Position numbers and translations under genes: made by a program. Below the pieces are notes generated by a model. The model saw only the letters and a list, made by a program, of their open reading frames with translations, did no database searches and had not been told where the DNA came from. 13,504 bases of DNA from Desulfuromusa sp. (GTDB lineage Bacteria > Desulfobacterota > Desulfuromonadia > Desulfuromonadales > Geopsychrobacteraceae): positions 1 through 13,504 of the forward strand of contig JAGGWI010000021.1 in NCBI GenBank assembly GCA_021157505.1, written 5' to 3'. Of this stretch, positions 5,829 through 13,339 are shown one piece after another. The first letter of the stretch is position 1; each line of letters starts with the position of its first letter.

Positions 5829-5857
5829 TTAATATCATAAAACTCAGAGAGGGTCAA
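5829..5857 (-). promoter_or_regulatory. Predicted lysC sigma70 promoter
   Basis: TTGACC (5857-5852) and TATTAA (5834-5829) are spaced by 17 nt on the minus strand. Transcription would begin near 5822, giving a leader of about 84 nt that includes the hairpins at 5768-5801. It lies in the 145-nt gap after ftsK, so lysC is probably transcribed independently. Confidence 0.6.
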
Positions 5858-5883
5858 AACTTTTCCTATTTAAGAAGGTACGG

Positions 5884-8160
5884 TTACTCAATTTTACTGG
5901 CAAGAACTTCACGTGGTTTACCACTGCCATCTGACGGGCCGACAATTCCTTCCTGTTCCATCCGCTCAATCATTCTGGCGGCACGGTTATAACCAACCCT
6001 CAACCGGCGTTGTACCATCGAAATAGAGGCTTGACGACTGTCGGTCACAATTTTCACCGCATCATCCCAGAGGACATCATATTCTTCCTCTTCAAGACCG
6101 TCAGTTCCTGCTGTTGGAGGGGCTTTCAGGATCGATTTATCGTAGCTTGGTGTCCCCTGTTTGGAGAGGAAATCAACCACTCGCTGCACTTCCAGTTCAG
6201 AAACAAATGCCCCGTGAACCCGTTGCAGGTAGCCAACTCCCGGTGGAAGAAATAACATATCTCCCATTCCGAGCAGGGTTTCGGCCCCCATTGAATCGAG
6301 GATCGTCCGCGAATCGGTACGGGAGAAAACCTTGAAGGAGATGCGGGTCGGAAAGTTAGCTTTGATCAGTCCAGTAATGACATCGACACTTGGCCGTTGG
6401 GTGGCGAGGATTAAATGGATTCCGGCAGCTCGTGCCATCTGTGCCAGCCGGGCGATTGATTCCTCAATTTCACGACCGGCAACCATCATCAGATCGGCAA
6501 GTTCATCAACGATAACAACAATATAGGGGAGGTGAGCGTGTTCTAGTTCTTCCTCCGGCTCGACAAAAACGGGAGGTTCCATTTCTGCGTCTAGAAAATC
6601 TTCAACGGGCTCGGGCTCTGGTGGCAGGTTTTCAGCCTTTTTCGCTTCTTTGGCTAACTTGCGGTTGTAACCATCAAGGTTTCGCACCCCTTTATCCGCC
6701 ATCAGATGATAGCGACGTTCCATTTCCCGAACTGCCCAGGCAAGTGCCAGCGCTGCCTTCTTTGGGTTGGTAACAACCGGTAGTAACAGGTGGGGAATCC
6801 CTTCGTAAATCGATAGCTCCAACATCTTTGGATCGATCATGATGAGTCGTACGTCATCAGGTGTGGCACGATAAAGGAGCGAAAGAATAATGGTGTTGAT
6901 CGATACCGATTTGCCGCTTCCGGTTGACCCTGCCACCAGCAGGTGGGGCATTTTAGCCAGGTCAGAAACGACCACCTGACCGAAGATATCTTTACCCAAT
7001 GCCATTGGCAATCTGCCACTTGTTTTGCGGAAAGCTTCGGAGTCGATTATCTCTTTCAGATAGACAATTTCACGATCCTTGTTGGGAATTTCAATGCCAA
7101 CGACACCCCGTCCGGGAATTGGTGCAACAATCCGGATTGAAACCGCCTGGAGTGCCATTGCCAAATCATCTTGCAGATTGGAAATTTTATTAACCTTGAC
7201 TCCGGGAGCCGGGGCAAATTCATACATGGTGACAACCGGGCCGGGTTTAACTTCAACGACGTCTCCTTCAACCCCAAAATCGAGGAGTTTCTTTTCCAGC
7301 ATCCGGGCTGCCATGGTGAGGCTGTCCCGATCAATTGGTTTAGGCTCGCCACCATCATGGTCCAGTAGCGAGGAGCCTGGCATGTGGTAAGTACCGGGAG
7401 CTTCCAGAAAGGAGAAGGTCACCTGATTTTCTTCATCGGCGGTTTTTTTCTGTTTTTTCCCTTTTGGACTTTTTGTTGTGATCAGTTTTTTAGGTTCAGG
7501 TGCAATAATGGTCGGAGTATGGATCTCCAGGATCAGTTTTTCTTTTTTGCGGAGTTCTTTACGGGCGTTACGGGTTTCCCTGTGCCGCTCCATCCGTCGT
7601 CCCGAACGCTCCATAATGCCCTCAAAAAACAGTACCAGCGAGAAGCGGGTCGAGAGGATCAATGAGACAAGGAAGAAGACAATAAGAACAATAGCGGCGC
7701 CACCGATATTGAGATAGCGAGAGAGAAGTTGTTCCAGAACTCGCCCGATAGCCCCACCCGCCTCATCGATCTGGTTGCCAAACAAGGGAACGTTGGTAAA
7801 CTTGAGCGCCAGTAAACCACCAATGGTTATCTGTAGAATAAAGAAAGCGACCAGGCGGATAAAACGGAAATGGACTTCGCGAAACTTCAACCAGCGCCAG
7901 GCCAGATGGAAACAACCGAAGGGCCAGAGCAGGGCGGTCAAACCAAATGCTTGATAGAGGAGATCGGCCAGATGGGCCCCGAAGGTTCCGACCAGATTGT
8001 TGATCCGCTCTGGATTAAGGTTGTTGTTGAAAGAGGGATCGTCGTTACTGTAGCTGCCGAGACAGATCAATAGAAAAATCCCCAACGCCAGCCAGACCAG
8101 TCCCAGGATTTCTTTGCGCATCCAATTTTCAGCAGGAATTTCTGGAATTTCTTTACTCAT
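5884..8160 (-). CDS. ftsK: DNA translocase FtsK
   Basis: FtsK pumps chromosomal DNA at the division septum and aligns dif sites for dimer resolution. The 758-residue protein has an N-terminal domain with about four membrane spans (roughly residues 17-37, 71-92, 101-121, 151-180) and a short basic/charged linker (~185-250). An alpha/beta motor follows with Walker A GSTGSGKS (411-418) and Walker B IVVIVDELADL (548-557, Asp552-Glu553). A C-terminal winged-helix gamma domain (~696-755, ASISMVQRRLRVGYNRAARM) reads polar DNA motifs. The linker is far shorter than in E. coli FtsK. A Pro/Glu-rich insert (~510-542) precedes Walker B. I chose ATG 8160; a TTG at 8169 is possible, and neither has a strong ribosome site. 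It lies downstream of rnj on the same strand with a 149-nt gap. Confidence 0.96.
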   Translation of the reverse strand: MSKEIPEIPAENWMRKEILGLVWLALGIFLLICLGSYSNDDPSFNNNLNPERINNLVGTFGAHLADLLYQAFGLTALLWPFGCFHLAWRWLKFREVHFRFIRLVAFFILQITIGGLLALKFTNVPLFGNQIDEAGGAIGRVLEQLLSRYLNIGGAAIVLIVFFLVSLILSTRFSLVLFFEGIMERSGRRMERHRETRNARKELRKKEKLILEIHTPTIIAPEPKKLITTKSPKGKKQKKTADEENQVTFSFLEAPGTYHMPGSSLLDHDGGEPKPIDRDSLTMAARMLEKKLLDFGVEGDVVEVKPGPVVTMYEFAPAPGVKVNKISNLQDDLAMALQAVSIRIVAPIPGRGVVGIEIPNKDREIVYLKEIIDSEAFRKTSGRLPMALGKDIFGQVVVSDLAKMPHLLVAGSTGSGKSVSINTIILSLLYRATPDDVRLIMIDPKMLELSIYEGIPHLLLPVVTNPKKAALALAWAVREMERRYHLMADKGVRNLDGYNRKLAKEAKKAENLPPEPEPVEDFLDAEMEPPVFVEPEEELEHAHLPYIVVIVDELADLMMVAGREIEESIARLAQMARAAGIHLILATQRPSVDVITGLIKANFPTRISFKVFSRTDSRTILDSMGAETLLGMGDMLFLPPGVGYLQRVHGAFVSELEVQRVVDFLSKQGTPSYDKSILKAPPTAGTDGLEEEEYDVLWDDAVKIVTDSRQASISMVQRRLRVGYNRAARMIERMEQEGIVGPSDGSGKPREVLASKIE

Positions 8161-8181
8161 AAATACCAACTTTTCAATTTT

Positions 8182-8196
8182 TGATGAGTGTCATCA
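8182..8196. promoter_or_regulatory. Operator-like inverted repeat before ftsK
   Basis: TGATGA (8182-8187) and TCATCA (8191-8196) are a perfect inverted repeat around a 3-nt centre, 22 nt before the ftsK ATG. It may be a repressor site or a small leader hairpin. No named regulator is recognised. Confidence 0.35.
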
Positions 8197-8217
8197 GTTG
8201 TAATTTTTTTAAACGGT

Positions 8218-8261
8218 CCCCTCGTCCGGTCAACCTTGACCTTCTGTTTTATGAAGAGGGG
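8218..8261. repeat. Nested inverted repeats between rnj and ftsK
   Basis: An outer pair, CCCCTC (8218-8223) with GAGGGG (8256-8261), encloses an inner pair, GGTCAA (8228-8233) with TTGACC (8236-8241). On the minus strand the inner TTGACC resembles a -35 box for ftsK, but the -10 position is only an A-run, so a promoter is uncertain. There is no clear U-tract terminator for rnj in this gap, so read-through from rnj into ftsK is possible. Confidence 0.4.
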
Positions 8262-8309
8262 ATATCAATAGTTTTTGACTCAGTGGAGAATAGCCGATTT
8301 TTGCTTCTG

Positions 8310-9992
8310 TTATAACTGTAAAATGACCGGTAAAATTAACGGTCTTCTGGCAATTCTTTTATTAAAGTAGCGGCGCAATGTTTTACGGACTTCGACGCGG
8401 AGCTCTTCCCAGTCACTGAGCATCTCCTGACTGTGCTCCTGCAACAAATTACAGACCGCCTGTTTCGCCTCGGCCAGTAGTGCGTCACTCTCTTCACTGT
8501 CTTCGGGAATAAATCCCTTGCTGAAAATTTCCGGTCCCTGAACGATTTCTCCCGTCGACTGGTTGATTGCCAGCATCAGAATAACCAGCCCATGATTAGC
8601 CAGGTGGCGGCGATCCCGCAGTTCCATCTTGCCGACATCACCAACCCCTTTACCATCGACCAGTACCCGACCCGTTTCAAACCGTTCGCCAATGGTCAGC
8701 CCCCCTTCGGCACTGACGGTGAGCTTCTGGCCATTTTCAAGAACCAGGGTATTTTCCTGTGGCAGACCCATCTCGATAGCCAACTGTTTATGTTTGACCA
8801 GATGGCGATATTCACCGTGGATCGGAACAAAGTATTTCGGTTTGACCAGGTTGTGTACCAACTTCAGCTCTTCACGGCTGGCATGACCAGAGACATGAAT
8901 TTCACTGGTTTTTTCGTAATAAACTTCGGCACCGCGGCGGTAGAGGTTGTTAATCAGATCGCTGATCGCTTTTTCATTGCCGGGGATGAATTTTGACGAC
9001 AGGATAACCGTGTCACCCTGTTCCAGTTTGATTTGCTTATGATCTCCCAGGGCAATCCGCATCAGGGCACTCAATGGTTCCCCCTGACTGCCAGTGGTGA
9101 TAATCAGCACTTGCTCCGGTGGTAGTTCGCGCATCTCACGCAGATCAATAAATTGTTCCGCCGCGATACTCAGGTAGCCCAGTTGTCGGGCGATATCAAC
9201 ATTACTGACCATACTGCGGCCATTGATCAGCAGTTTTCTTCCAGCAATTTTTGCCGCATTGGCAATTTGCTGGATGCGGTGAATATTGGATGAAAAGGTG
9301 GCCACAATAACCCGCTGACGACACTTTGGAATCATCTCGTCCAGAACTTTTCCGACGCTGCGTTCCGACAGGGAGTAGCCCTCGTTCTCAACATTGGTGG
9401 AATCAGCCAGCAGCAGCAGAACCCCCTCTTCACCCAATTCGGCCAGTCGTGCCAGGTCGGTTGTTTCTCCATCCACCGGGGTCTGGTCAATTTTGAAGTC
9501 GCCGGTGTGAATCACTGTTCCAGCAGGGGTTTTGATGGCCAACCCAACCCCATCAACAATTGAATGGGCGGCTCGATAGGGTTCGATTTCAAAAGGGGAT
9601 AGATCAACCTTTTTACGGGGGTAAATCTGTACCAGTTCGGCCTGCTGATCGAGTTCAAACTCTTTCAGTTTATTTCGCAGCAGTCCCAGGGTCAGGCCGG
9701 TTCCATAGATGGTCGGTCCGCCAAGTTTTTGCCAGAGGAACGGAATAGCGCCGATATGGTCTTCGTGGCCGTGGGTTAAAACCAGGCCGACAATATCTTC
9801 ACTACGATCTTCCAGCACCTTGACGTCGGGTAGCACCAGATCGATACCAAACATATAGGCTTCCGGAAACATCAGGCCGCAATCGATCAGCAGGATCTTC
9901 CCCGCATATTCAATCGCCATCATATTCATGCCGATTTCCCCAAGCCCGCCAAAGGGGAGGATGTGGAGTTGTTCGGATTGATTATCAGACAT
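8310..9992 (-). CDS. rnj: Ribonuclease J (metallo-beta-lactamase/beta-CASP RNase)
   Basis: RNase J has endonuclease and 5'-3' exonuclease activity in RNA maturation and decay. The 560-residue length is typical. The zinc ligands are visible: HGHEDH (74-79), His143 in AAHS and Asp165 in HTGDFK. Beta-CASP and later motifs follow: LADSTN (195-200), ATFSSNIHRI (231-240), TTGSQGEP (299-306), SSKFIPGNE (332-340), SGHAS (368-372) and PIHGEYRH (390-397). The C-terminal ~110 residues form the usual dimerisation domain. ATG 9992 with AAGGAG 9 nt upstream gives the family N-terminus (MSDNQSEQLHILPFGGLGEIGMN region). The in-frame extension to 10103 is translated MITE sequence and is rejected. The MITE lies only 27 nt upstream, so the promoter must be inside or beyond it. 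Confidence 0.96.
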   Translation of the reverse strand: MSDNQSEQLHILPFGGLGEIGMNMMAIEYAGKILLIDCGLMFPEAYMFGIDLVLPDVKVLEDRSEDIVGLVLTHGHEDHIGAIPFLWQKLGGPTIYGTGLTLGLLRNKLKEFELDQQAELVQIYPRKKVDLSPFEIEPYRAAHSIVDGVGLAIKTPAGTVIHTGDFKIDQTPVDGETTDLARLAELGEEGVLLLLADSTNVENEGYSLSERSVGKVLDEMIPKCRQRVIVATFSSNIHRIQQIANAAKIAGRKLLINGRSMVSNVDIARQLGYLSIAAEQFIDLREMRELPPEQVLIITTGSQGEPLSALMRIALGDHKQIKLEQGDTVILSSKFIPGNEKAISDLINNLYRRGAEVYYEKTSEIHVSGHASREELKLVHNLVKPKYFVPIHGEYRHLVKHKQLAIEMGLPQENTLVLENGQKLTVSAEGGLTIGERFETGRVLVDGKGVGDVGKMELRDRRHLANHGLVILMLAINQSTGEIVQGPEIFSKGFIPEDSEESDALLAEAKQAVCNLLQEHSQEMLSDWEELRVEVRKTLRRYFNKRIARRPLILPVILQL

Positions 9993-10018
9993 CTGTACTT
10001 GCTCCTTGTAAGTTTTTG

Positions 10019-10185
10019 CTAGTGTCGTGTCATTCGTGGAATGTCGCAAATTTGCGCCGGAATTTTGCGGGCCAACAAGGCGTGACTTCCGCTGCATAGC
10101 CAAAGCTATACAGCTGAAGTCACAACGCAGTTAGCGCGTAAAATAACCAGTAAAGTGCGATAGTTCATGCATGACATGACACTAG
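10019..10185 (-). mobile_element. MITE-like element, copy B (167 bp), in the rnj leader
   Basis: The terminal inverted repeats are CTAGTGTCGTGTCAT (10019-10033) and ATGACATGACACTAG (10171-10185), 14 of 15 matching. A central hairpin (10082-10123) has a CAAA loop, and the two halves are imperfect inverted copies along most of the length. The interior 10044-10137 matches copy A (1032-1125) in opposite orientation at roughly 84 of 94 positions. Both ends are CTAG, compatible with TA target duplication by an IS630-like transposase (inference). It encodes no transposase. It sits 27 nt before the rnj ATG. Confidence 0.8.
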
Positions 10186-10260
10186 ATTGATCATCAACCT
10201 TGTCGGTCAACATATCAATATCGCAACTTTTAAATCGATCTGTAACAATCGGTCGAATCT

Positions 10261-10911
10261 TTATTCTCTCCCTGCCTCATCCTTGGGAATGACTTCAGTT
10301 TCGGCTTGAGCCGCCTCTTGCCAGACAACCATACTTTCATGTTTGAGTAACAGGGAAGCATATTTTTGTGCTGGTTCTGACAGAGAAATTCCGTAGGTTG
10401 AGAACCTGAACACCACCGGTGCAAAGAAGCAATCGACAATGGAGAACTCACCAAATAACCAGGGGCCAATATGGGAGTTCTTTTCGGTATAATGTGACCA
10501 GATAGAGTCAATCTGAGATATATCAACTTTTGCCGCAGTCGATAACTCAAGCGTCCGGGTTGCCCGGCAGTTCATCGGCATCTCATTTCTAAGTGCCGTA
10601 AAACTGGAATGCATTTCGGCACAAACTGCCCTTGCTTCTGCCCGCCGGTTGAGATCTTCCGGCCACCCTTGACCCTGCAGATATTTTTCAGAGATATACT
10701 CACAGATAGCCAGTGAATCCCAAACAATGAGATCTTGATCAAGAAGAACCGGAACTTTACCAGAAGGGGAATATTGCTCAAAGCGTTCCTTGATCCCCTC
10801 TTCTGCTAACGATTCCTGAATTTCAGTAAATTCAAGGTTAAAGGCCGAAAGTAATAACCAGGGTCTGAGTGACCATGAGGAATAATTTTTATTGCCGATA
10901 ACTAACTTCAT
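10261..10911 (-). CDS. Glutathione S-transferase family protein
   Basis: The 216-residue protein has an N-terminal thioredoxin-like domain: MKLVIGNKNYSSWSLRPWLL with a candidate catalytic Ser11/Ser12, the cis-proline loop SGKVPVLL (Pro54), and the glutathione gamma-glutamyl contact DSLAICEY (65-72). A helical C-terminal domain follows (WSHYTEKNSHIGPWLFGEFSIVDCFFAPV region, containing the family N-capping FSIVDCFFAP segment). Such proteins conjugate glutathione or isomerise substrates such as maleylacetoacetate; the substrate here cannot be inferred. GAGGT lies about 7 nt before ATG 10911. It is an isolated gene, divergent from the MFS transporter, with a large palindromic repeat immediately upstream of its ribosome site. 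Complete. Confidence 0.92.
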   Translation of the reverse strand: MKLVIGNKNYSSWSLRPWLLLSAFNLEFTEIQESLAEEGIKERFEQYSPSGKVPVLLDQDLIVWDSLAICEYISEKYLQGQGWPEDLNRRAEARAVCAEMHSSFTALRNEMPMNCRATRTLELSTAAKVDISQIDSIWSHYTEKNSHIGPWLFGEFSIVDCFFAPVVFRFSTYGISLSEPAQKYASLLLKHESMVVWQEAAQAETEVIPKDEAGRE

Positions 10912-11303
10912 TCCGAAACCTCTTTATCAGGCTGTTGAAAAACTATCTGCGTTGCGATTGCTGTGTTGAAAATTGTCTCCAAATGCTCATTTACAGGATG
11001 TAAACTGTGCTTTCTCGACAATTTTCGCCTTGCACTCGCGGCCTCGAAAACGTTTTTCAACACCCCGCTATGGGGTGTGTCAATGGAGAATGTTTTTATG
11101 GTGAGGAAAGTTGCCGGTAAAAATACCAGATTTGATACTTTGAAGACAAGGGCAATCGGTTTTTGTAATGTTCGGGTTGAGTGGTCAAGAAAACTTGTTG
11201 CTTTATGGCCTGTTCCATGGGTAAAAATACAGCGGCAAAAACAGCTGGATGAAACATTAACGGATCGCATCACGAAACGACCTCAACGGAAAATGGAAAC
11301 GTA
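10912..11303. other. GST-MFS divergent intergenic region
   Basis: This 392-nt stretch contains the palindromic repeat (10933-11062) and a short CACCCC/GGGGTG hairpin (11061-11077). The remaining ~225 nt has no recognisable gene. Open frames on both strands (10963-11304 plus, 10908-11273 minus) run through the repeat and resemble no family I know, so I do not call them. It must hold the promoters for both flanking genes, but none is convincing by eye. Confidence 0.6.
10933..11062. repeat. 130-bp imperfect palindromic repeat with three nested arm pairs
   Basis: TGTTGAAAAAC (10933-10943) pairs with GTTTTTCAACA (11052-11062). GAAAATTGTC (10968-10977) pairs with GACAATTTTC (11017-11026). TTTACA (10990-10995) pairs with TGTAAA (10999-11004). 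All are exact and share one centre near 10997. The GCTGTTGAAAAAC end resembles widespread non-coding repeats of Desulfuromonadales genomes from memory. No transposase is encoded. It begins 22 nt upstream of the GST start codon. Confidence 0.7.
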
Positions 11304-12470
11304 GTGAACCAGGACACCAAGTTTAAGAAACCAGAAGTTATCATCCTGTCCCTTGCCCACCTTGCCCACGATACCTTCTCCGCATTTTTAGCACCATTGT
11401 TGCCGCTGCTGATTGATAAGCTGGGGATGTCGCTATCAATGGCGGCTTTCCTTGATATTATCAGGCGTATCCCTGCTCTGTTTAATCCCCTGCTTGGAAT
11501 CCTGGCAGAAAAAACCGGGATCAAATATTTTGTTATTTTGACCCCGGCCATAACGGCGATCAGCATGGGTCTGGTGGGGTTGGCAAATTCGTTTACAATG
11601 TTGTTTATCCTGCTGTTTGTCTCCGGTATCTCAGCGGCTCTATTTCATGTTCCGACTCCGGTGATCGTGAAAGAGGCTTCTGGCAACAAGGTTGGCCTGG
11701 GGATGAGTTTTTTTATGGTAGGGGGTGAACTTGCCAGAACTCTTGGACCGTTGCTGGTCATTTCGGCGGTATCACTCTGGGGATTGGAGGGGATCTACCG
11801 ATTGATTCCCCTGGGGGTTATCGCTTCTCTGGTGCTGTACGTAAAGCTGAAAAATCTTGATGTCGATCGGAGTCTTCAGAAGCCCAAGGAAAAAGGGGAC
11901 ACCCGTAAATTATTGCTCCGCTACTGGCCATTTTTTTGTGTCATTGCGGCATTCCTCTGTTTTCAGGCGGCGATGAAAAGTGCATTGACTCTCTATCTGC
12001 CGGTTTTTTTAACCGGCCAGGGAGCAACGTTGTGGTCTGCCGGGATTTCATTATCTGTGCTGCAGTTCTTCGGGGTGATCGGGACGTTTTGTGCCGGTAA
12101 TATTTCTGACAAATTCGGACGCAGAAACACGCTGATTGTTTCCAGTATCGGATCTGTCGGGGCGATGGCACTGTTTGTCTTAACCCCGAATATTATCCTG
12201 CTGGCGATTATAGGGCTGTTTTTATTCGCTTCCGGTCCGGTTCTTATGGCAACCTTTCAAGATACCGATTCAAATATGCCCACCTTTATGAACAGCATGT
12301 ATATGTTTATCAACTTTGGGGTCAGCTCGATTCTGGTGTTTGCTTTGGGATTTATGGGCGATTGGATCGGTCTGGAGCGTACTTATCAGATCTGTGTTGT
12401 ATTTGCCATCGGTTCCATCCCGATGGCATTTCTGTTAACTCGATTTACCCACGCTGCAGATGGTGAGTAG
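11304..12470 (+). CDS. Major facilitator superfamily transporter, possibly Fsr-like
   Basis: The 388-residue protein is strongly hydrophobic with about 12 predicted membrane spans split by a charged central loop (~181-207, KLKNLDVDRSLQKPKEKGDT). The first span carries LAHLAHDTFSAFLAPLLPLL (18-37), resembling the HxxxD...ALLPLL pattern of the fosmidomycin-resistance (Fsr) branch. An MFS motif A variant, GNISDKFGRR (265-274), lies between spans 8 and 9 by position in the C-terminal half. It probably exports a small molecule by proton antiport; the substrate is unknown. The start is GTG 11304, chosen because it precedes the family N-terminus, although the ribosome site is weak. It stands alone, divergent from the GST, with ssb downstream under its own ribosome site. 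Confidence 0.88.
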   Translation: MNQDTKFKKPEVIILSLAHLAHDTFSAFLAPLLPLLIDKLGMSLSMAAFLDIIRRIPALFNPLLGILAEKTGIKYFVILTPAITAISMGLVGLANSFTMLFILLFVSGISAALFHVPTPVIVKEASGNKVGLGMSFFMVGGELARTLGPLLVISAVSLWGLEGIYRLIPLGVIASLVLYVKLKNLDVDRSLQKPKEKGDTRKLLLRYWPFFCVIAAFLCFQAAMKSALTLYLPVFLTGQGATLWSAGISLSVLQFFGVIGTFCAGNISDKFGRRNTLIVSSIGSVGAMALFVLTPNIILLAIIGLFLFASGPVLMATFQDTDSNMPTFMNSMYMFINFGVSSILVFALGFMGDWIGLERTYQICVVFAIGSIPMAFLLTRFTHAADGE

Positions 12471-12485
12471 ATAAGCTGGCCGGTG

Positions 12486-12515
12486 TTGATCGACACTTTG
12501 TGATCAAATTTTGTT
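12486..12515 (+). terminator. Weak terminator candidate after the MFS gene
   Basis: TTGATC (12486-12491) pairs with GATCAA (12502-12507) around a 10-nt loop and is followed by the T-rich ATTTTGTTTT. The stem is short and AT-rich, so termination would be inefficient. Confidence 0.3.
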
Positions 12516-12526
12516 TTGAAAATTGC

Positions 12527-12555
12527 TTTTTGTTTTTGTACTCTCCATGTAATAT
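12527..12555 (+). promoter_or_regulatory. Possible ssb promoter
   Basis: TAATAT (12550-12555) resembles a -10 box, but only a poor T-rich -35 lies 17 nt upstream. It is in the right place, about 38 nt before the ssb start, in an AT-rich gap. Confidence 0.35.
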
Positions 12556-12592
12556 ACACAGTTCATCTCATATTTACTTATAGGAGGTTTGC

Positions 12593-13132
12593 ATGTCGGT
12601 TAATAAAGCTATTCTGGTTGGCAATCTTGGGAAAGATCCTGAACTGCGTTACACTGCATCTGGCAAAGCTGTAGCGACGTTTTCGTTGGCGACTACCAGT
12701 TCATTTAAGGATCGTGAAGGGAACAAGCAGACTGAGTGGCATAATATTGTCGCCTGGGGGCAGTTGGCTGAAATTTGCGGAAAATATCTTCACAAGGGAA
12801 AGCAGGTCTATGTTGAGGGAAGAATCCAGAACCGCTCCTACGATGATCGTGATGGCAACAAACGTTATATCTCAGAAGTTGTTGTCAACGAAATGCAGAT
12901 GCTAGGTAGCCGTGATGATGGCCAGCAGGGCGGTGGGGGTGGCTACGCTGGCGGACAGAATCAAAACCAGGGCAGTCAAAGCTATAATCAGGGGGGGCAG
13001 AACACTAATCAGAATCAGCCTGCACAGAATCAACCAACCCAGAATCAGCCCGCCCAGAACAGTGGTGGTCAGCAACCGGGTGGTAGTTTCGAAGAACCAG
13101 TATTTAATCCCGATGATGAAATTCCATTCTGA
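12593..13132 (+). CDS. ssb: Single-stranded DNA-binding protein
   Basis: SSB tetramers coat single-stranded DNA in replication, recombination and repair. The 179-residue protein has an N-terminal OB fold (residues 1-105): MSVNKAILVGNLGKDPELRY, then VATFSLATTSSFKD, WHNIVAWGQLAEICGKYLHKG and VYVEGRIQNRSYDDRDGNKRY. A Gly/Gln/Asn/Pro-rich disordered linker (~108-168) and the acidic protein-interaction tip DDEIPF (174-179) follow. The tip recruits partner proteins such as helicases and exonucleases. AGGAGGT ends 4 nt before ATG 12593, a strong ribosome site. The linker contains a short tandem repeat (NQPAQ/NQPTQ). It is followed by a clear terminator, so it is probably monocistronic. Confidence 0.97.
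   Translation: MSVNKAILVGNLGKDPELRYTASGKAVATFSLATTSSFKDREGNKQTEWHNIVAWGQLAEICGKYLHKGKQVYVEGRIQNRSYDDRDGNKRYISEVVVNEMQMLGSRDDGQQGGGGGYAGGQNQNQGSQSYNQGGQNTNQNQPAQNQPTQNQPAQNSGGQQPGGSFEEPVFNPDDEIPF
13010..13060 (+). repeat. 15-bp tandem repeat within the ssb linker
   Basis: Three units beginning CAGAATCA(G/A)CC start at 13010, 13025 and 13040, with a partial fourth (CAGAAC) at 13055. They encode QNQPA, QNQPT, QNQPA and QN in the disordered linker. In-frame 15-bp units allow length change by slippage without breaking the reading frame. Confidence 0.75.
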
Positions 13133-13162
13133 TTAAGGTAAAGACAAGTTGCATAAACTTTG

Positions 13163-13192
13163 AGCCGTAAATCTTTTGATTTACGGCTTTTT
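13163..13192 (+). terminator. ssb intrinsic terminator
   Basis: AGCCGTAAATC (13163-13173) pairs perfectly with GATTTACGGCT (13178-13188) around a TTTT loop, followed by TTTT. It is 31 nt past the ssb stop. Confidence 0.9.
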
Positions 13193-13339
13193 CATGTTGA
13201 ACTTTTGAAATATCATCATCTGCCAGCCACCAGAAACTCTCAATCTAAGCATTGAAGATTGCTGAGTTTTTTGGATGTTCAGTAGTTTTCAATTTGCTCA
13301 GATTTTTGACCTTCAAAACACTACAGAGTTAAATGCTTA

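Noticed and set aside
5647..5838. Leader-peptide frame before lysC
   Set aside because: Its ATG lies at the predicted -10 box, so it would not be transcribed from that promoter. It has no good ribosome site and no run of lysine, threonine or methionine codons.
5739..5883. Lysine riboswitch (L-box) upstream of lysC
   Set aside because: The gap is 145 nt and the predicted leader about 84 nt, too short for the ~170-nt L-box, and the conserved junction sequences are not seen.
6010..7717. Several plus-strand frames of 60-103 codons opposite ftsK
   Set aside because: They are antisense shadows of a gene with complete FtsK motifs and show no ribosome sites or recognisable domains.
9993..10103. 37-residue N-terminal extension of RNase J
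   Set aside because: It is MITE sequence read in frame. The ATG at 9992 has its own AAGGAG and gives the normal family N-terminus and length.
10963..11304. 113-codon plus-strand frame between the GST and MFS genes
   Set aside because: It starts inside the palindromic repeat, has no ribosome site, resembles no known family, and competes with an equally long frame on the other strand.
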